DNA from: Ruminococcaceae bacterium UBA7075
GTDB lineage: Bacteria; Bacillota; Clostridia; Oscillospirales; Acutalibacteraceae
Assembly: GCA_002493635.1 (NCBI GenBank)
Contig: DKZL01000040.1
Location: forward strand, 1 to 16,371
Length of the DNA: 16,371 nt
Direction of reading: 5' to 3'
Part shown: piece after piece, positions 13,830-16,371 of the stretch
Layout: the number at the start of each line of letters is the position of its first letter
Position numbering within the stretch: position 1 is the first letter of the stretch
Translations under genes and position numbers: made by a program
Notes under the pieces: generated by a model
Database searches by the model: none
Told to the model about the DNA's origin: nothing
Seen by the model: the letters and a program-made list of their open reading frames with translations, nothing else

Positions 13830-15734
13830 TTGCCGGCTTTAGCAGTGCGTAATCTTTCAATGTCATTTGTTGAGAGAACATTATTTTGCGATGTTTCGTT
13901 TGACGTTGAGAGTAATGACAAGGTTGGTTTTATAGGCGCTAACGGTGTTGGCAAAACAACTCTTTTCAGAATTCTGAACGGCGAGCTGTTGCCGACCGAG
14001 GGCAGTGTGACGTTTGAGAAAAATGCAAAAATCGGTTATATGGAGCAGCACGCCTGCAAAAATCCCGAAACATCTGTTTATGACGAGCTGTTATCGGTAT
14101 TTGATTATCTTATGACTATGGAGCAGGAAATCGCTCAGGTCACAAGCGATATTGACAATCAAAGGGGAGATATAAACGCCCTTGTTGAAAGGCAGACTAC
14201 GCTTATTGAACAGTTTGAGCGTATGGACGGTCTTACATACAAAAGCCGCACCCGTTCGGCACTGCTCGGACTTGGTTTTAAGGAAAGCGAGTTTGAGATG
14301 CCTGTCGGCAGTTTAAGCGGCGGTCAGCGTTCAAAGCTTTGTCTTGCAAAGCTTTTGCTGTCGCAGAGCACAATTTTGCTTTTGGATGAGCCTACAAACC
14401 ATCTTGATATTCAGGCTGTAAACTGGCTTGAGGGATTTTTGCGTGATTTCAAGGGCGCAATGATAATAATAAGTCACGACAGATATTTTCTTGACAGCGT
14501 GACAAACAAGACGATTGAGCTTGAGCATAACCGCACAATGTGCTACAAAGGCTCGTATTCCGAGTTTGTTAAAAAGAAAGAGGAATATAACAAATCTCTT
14601 AAGAATAAATATGAAAACGACCTCAAGGAAATCAAGCGGATTGAGGGTATAGTCGAACAGCAGAAACGCTGGGGCAGAGAACGCAATTTTATTACAGCCG
14701 CAAGCCGTCAGAAAGAGGCTGACAGGATTAAAGAACAGCTTGTTGCCCCCGAAAGCGAGCTTGAAACAATGCGTATGCATTTTGAGCCGAAGTGTGAAAG
14801 CGGAAATGATGTGCTGATGTGCCGAGGACTTTCAAAAAGTTTTGGCGAGAAAAGGCTATTTAAAGATGTTGATTTCCATATCCGCAAAGGCGAGAGGGTG
14901 TTTATCCTCGGTTCAAACGGTTGCGGCAAAACAACGCTGTTCCGCATTCTTATGGGCAGAGTTCCTCAGGACAGCGGAGAGTATGACTACGGTACAAATG
15001 TTATGGTCGGTTACTTTGACCAGATGCAGCAGAACCTTGATTTGAACAAGACGGCTATTGACGAGGTTTGGGATGAGTTTCCTAATATGACGCAAACAGA
15101 GGTAAGAACAGCGCTTGCTTCATTTCTTTTCAAGGGCGACGAAGTGTTCAAGCCTTTAAATAAAATGAGCGGCGGTGAAAGGGCGAGAGTATCACTGCTA
15201 AAGCTTATGCTAAAGGGCGGAAATCTGCTTCTACTGGACGAGCCTACAAATCATTTAGATGCATCGTCAAGAGAAGAACTTGAAAAAACTCTGCTTGATT
15301 ACAGCGGCACGCTGTTGATTGTCAGCCACGATAGATATTTTATCAATAAACTTGCAGACAGAGTGCTTGTTATGTCGCAAAACGGCATCAAAGAGTATCT
15401 TGGCAATTATGATTATTACATAGAGCACGCAAAGGAAGAACAGCAGGAGCAAACTGCACAAATGACAAAAAGCAGTGATTCAAAGCCTGCAAAGAACGAT
15501 TATCAACTGCAAAAACAGCGTCAAAGCGACGAGCGGAAACGCAGAGCAAAACTGAGAAAGGCAGAAAGCGAGATAGAAAGACTCGACAATGAGATTGAGC
15601 AGGTTCAGACTCAGCTTGCAAGCCCCGAGGTTTCGGCTGATTATGAAAAGCTGATTGAACTTACAAATCTGCTCGAAAGCCTGCAAAAGGAGCAGGAGGA
15701 GCAGTATATAATATGGGAAGAATTGTCGGATTGA
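13830..15734 (+). CDS. ABC-F family ATPase, YdiF-type ribosome-associated protein, 634 aa
   Basis: Two ABC ATPase domains in one chain with no membrane segments, the ABC-F plan. Domain 1: Walker A GANGVGKTT (36-44), signature LSGGQ (162-166), Walker B LLLDEPTNHLD (183-193). Domain 2: GSNGCGKTT (361-369), MSGGE (446-450), LLLLDEPTNHLD (466-477). Between them (about 235-320) is the charged helical linker that contacts the P-site tRNA in ABC-F proteins. The C-terminus (555-634) is a charged coiled coil. The length and phrases such as EVWDEFPNM and FLFKGDEVFKPL are like Bacillus YdiF. Such proteins act on stalled or idle ribosomes; some relatives give antibiotic resistance, but nothing here points to that. 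Start TTG 13830, with GGAG 8 bases before. Both ATPase sites look intact. Confidence 0.93.
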   Translation: MPALAVRNLSMSFVERTLFCDVSFDVESNDKVGFIGANGVGKTTLFRILNGELLPTEGSVTFEKNAKIGYMEQHACKNPETSVYDELLSVFDYLMTMEQEIAQVTSDIDNQRGDINALVERQTTLIEQFERMDGLTYKSRTRSALLGLGFKESEFEMPVGSLSGGQRSKLCLAKLLLSQSTILLLDEPTNHLDIQAVNWLEGFLRDFKGAMIIISHDRYFLDSVTNKTIELEHNRTMCYKGSYSEFVKKKEEYNKSLKNKYENDLKEIKRIEGIVEQQKRWGRERNFITAASRQKEADRIKEQLVAPESELETMRMHFEPKCESGNDVLMCRGLSKSFGEKRLFKDVDFHIRKGERVFILGSNGCGKTTLFRILMGRVPQDSGEYDYGTNVMVGYFDQMQQNLDLNKTAIDEVWDEFPNMTQTEVRTALASFLFKGDEVFKPLNKMSGGERARVSLLKLMLKGGNLLLLDEPTNHLDASSREELEKTLLDYSGTLLIVSHDRYFINKLADRVLVMSQNGIKEYLGNYDYYIEHAKEEQQEQTAQMTKSSDSKPAKNDYQLQKQRQSDERKRRAKLRKAESEIERLDNEIEQVQTQLASPEVSADYEKLIELTNLLESLQKEQEEQYIIWEELSD

Positions 15735-15796
15735 GGACTTAATGGACAGGTGTTGTATAAAGCGGCAGATTGTGATTTGAGAGGGATAAAACCTAA

Positions 15797-16267
15797 ATGA
15801 GATTTTTATTGATAATTGATATGCAAGAAGATTATACCGGAGAGAATAGAAACAGAAAAAGATTCCCTTATGATATAGAGCCCCTCATAGATAATGTAAA
15901 CAATAGAATTGATTCATATTCAAGGGAACACATAGTGTATATTAAAAATCAGTTTTTCTGGGAATCCCCAAAAAGAGAGAAATCACTATCAAAAGGAATG
16001 AATGTTGTTTCTGATCAGATTTTTACAAAAAGAAATAACAACTCATTTAAGAATATTGAATTTGCTAGTTTCCTTAGGGAAAAGAACGTAACTGAACTTG
16101 AAATTATAGGCATTGATGGTAATTATTGTGTAAAGGCAACAGCAATCGCAGCTTCAAAGGCAGGCTATGAGGTGTTTTTAAATGAAAACTGCATTGGAAT
16201 TGCTGATACTAAAAAATTTAGAAAATCTAAAATGAAAATGAAAAGAATAGGAGTAAGATTTTTATAA
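15797..16267 (+). CDS. Short isochorismatase-like cysteine hydrolase, 156 aa
   Basis: The N-terminus MRFLLIIDMQEDYTG carries the family's catalytic Asp (D8). A Lys in QIFTKRNNNSF (K78) and the Cys in GIDGNYCVKATAIAAS (C111) complete the Asp-Lys-Cys triad of the isochorismatase/nicotinamidase fold. These enzymes hydrolyse amides or enol ethers; the substrate cannot be told from the sequence. At 156 residues it is shorter than the usual 170-200, and the region between D8 and K78 and the C-terminal helix look trimmed, though the frame is intact. A GAGAGGG site lies about 11 bases before the ATG. The gene is 62 bases after the ABC-F stop with no terminator seen between, so cotranscription is possible. 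It is more AT-rich than the ABC-F gene, which may mean a separate origin. Confidence 0.8.
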   Translation: MRFLLIIDMQEDYTGENRNRKRFPYDIEPLIDNVNNRIDSYSREHIVYIKNQFFWESPKREKSLSKGMNVVSDQIFTKRNNNSFKNIEFASFLREKNVTELEIIGIDGNYCVKATAIAASKAGYEVFLNENCIGIADTKKFRKSKMKMKRIGVRFL

Positions 16268-16314
16268 ATTACGATTTGATATTTACGAATTAGAAAAAGT
16301 AATATATTTTGTAC

Positions 16315-16343
16315 TATACACGGAAGATTTTATATGATATAAT
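16315..16343 (+). promoter_or_regulatory. Possible promoter reading off the right edge
   Basis: TATACA (16315-16320), 17 bases, consensus TATAAT (16338-16343). A rightward gene or RNA would start beyond the window. No ribosome site or start codon is seen in the last 28 bases. Confidence 0.45.
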
Positions 16344-16371
16344 AACCTCACGCTGTTACCAAAATCAAAGA

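Noticed and set aside
13830..15734. ABC-F protein as self-resistance for the NRPS product
   Set aside because: It is YdiF-like and probably housekeeping, lies in a divergent unit beyond the tRNA genes, and a peptide aldehyde would be expected to target proteases rather than ribosomes.
1..16371. CRISPR arrays, riboswitches, a replication origin
   Set aside because: No regularly spaced repeats, no aptamer-like leader and no origin signature were found on reading both strands.

Overview
The window looks like chromosome from a low-GC gut-type clostridial Firmicute, possibly a Ruminococcus or other Oscillospiraceae relative. The reasons are the AT-rich DNA, strong AGGAGG-type ribosome sites, frequent TTG starts, sigma-A-like promoters and a YdiF-type ABC-F gene. 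The genus is inference only.

Layout. (1) Positions 1-601 are a gene-poor left edge. They hold a short, probably broken leftward ORF, the promoter and ribosome site of a leftward gene that begins just outside the window, a 12-bp inverted repeat and the terminator of the main operon. (2) Positions 602-12380 are one leftward operon of five tightly packed genes. In transcription order they are an RsbW-like anti-sigma kinase, a membrane SpoIIE/RsbU-type phosphatase, a two-module NRPS (C-A-T-C-A-T-R), a MATE exporter with a C-terminal RsbW-like ATPase domain, and a STAS antagonist (RsbV-like). A sigma-A-like promoter with an extended -10 sits at 12423-12452. (3) Positions 12381-12945 hold no intact gene. 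Positions 12563-12829 are the remains of an ISL3-type insertion sequence: the transposase C-terminus, a hairpin and terminal inverted repeats. (4) Positions 12945-13272 are a leftward tRNA-Thr/tRNA-Tyr unit with its own promoter and terminators. (5) Positions 13387-16267 run rightward: a small DUF5658-like membrane protein, an ABC-F ATPase and a short isochorismatase-like hydrolase. A possible promoter points off the right edge.

How the genes may work together. The NRPS has the architecture that makes N-acylated dipeptide aldehydes in gut clostridia: two amino acids are loaded, joined and reductively released. The unusual part is its setting. All three components of a partner-switching circuit (kinase, antagonist, phosphatase) flank it in the same operon, and a second kinase-type ATPase domain is fused to the exporter. 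No sigma factor is encoded here. My main hypothesis is a self-contained circuit that links sensing by the phosphatase's membrane domain and export by the MATE fusion to control of peptide-aldehyde production, or to a response elsewhere in the cell. Domain identities are read from motifs. The regulatory wiring, the product and the sensed ligand are inference.
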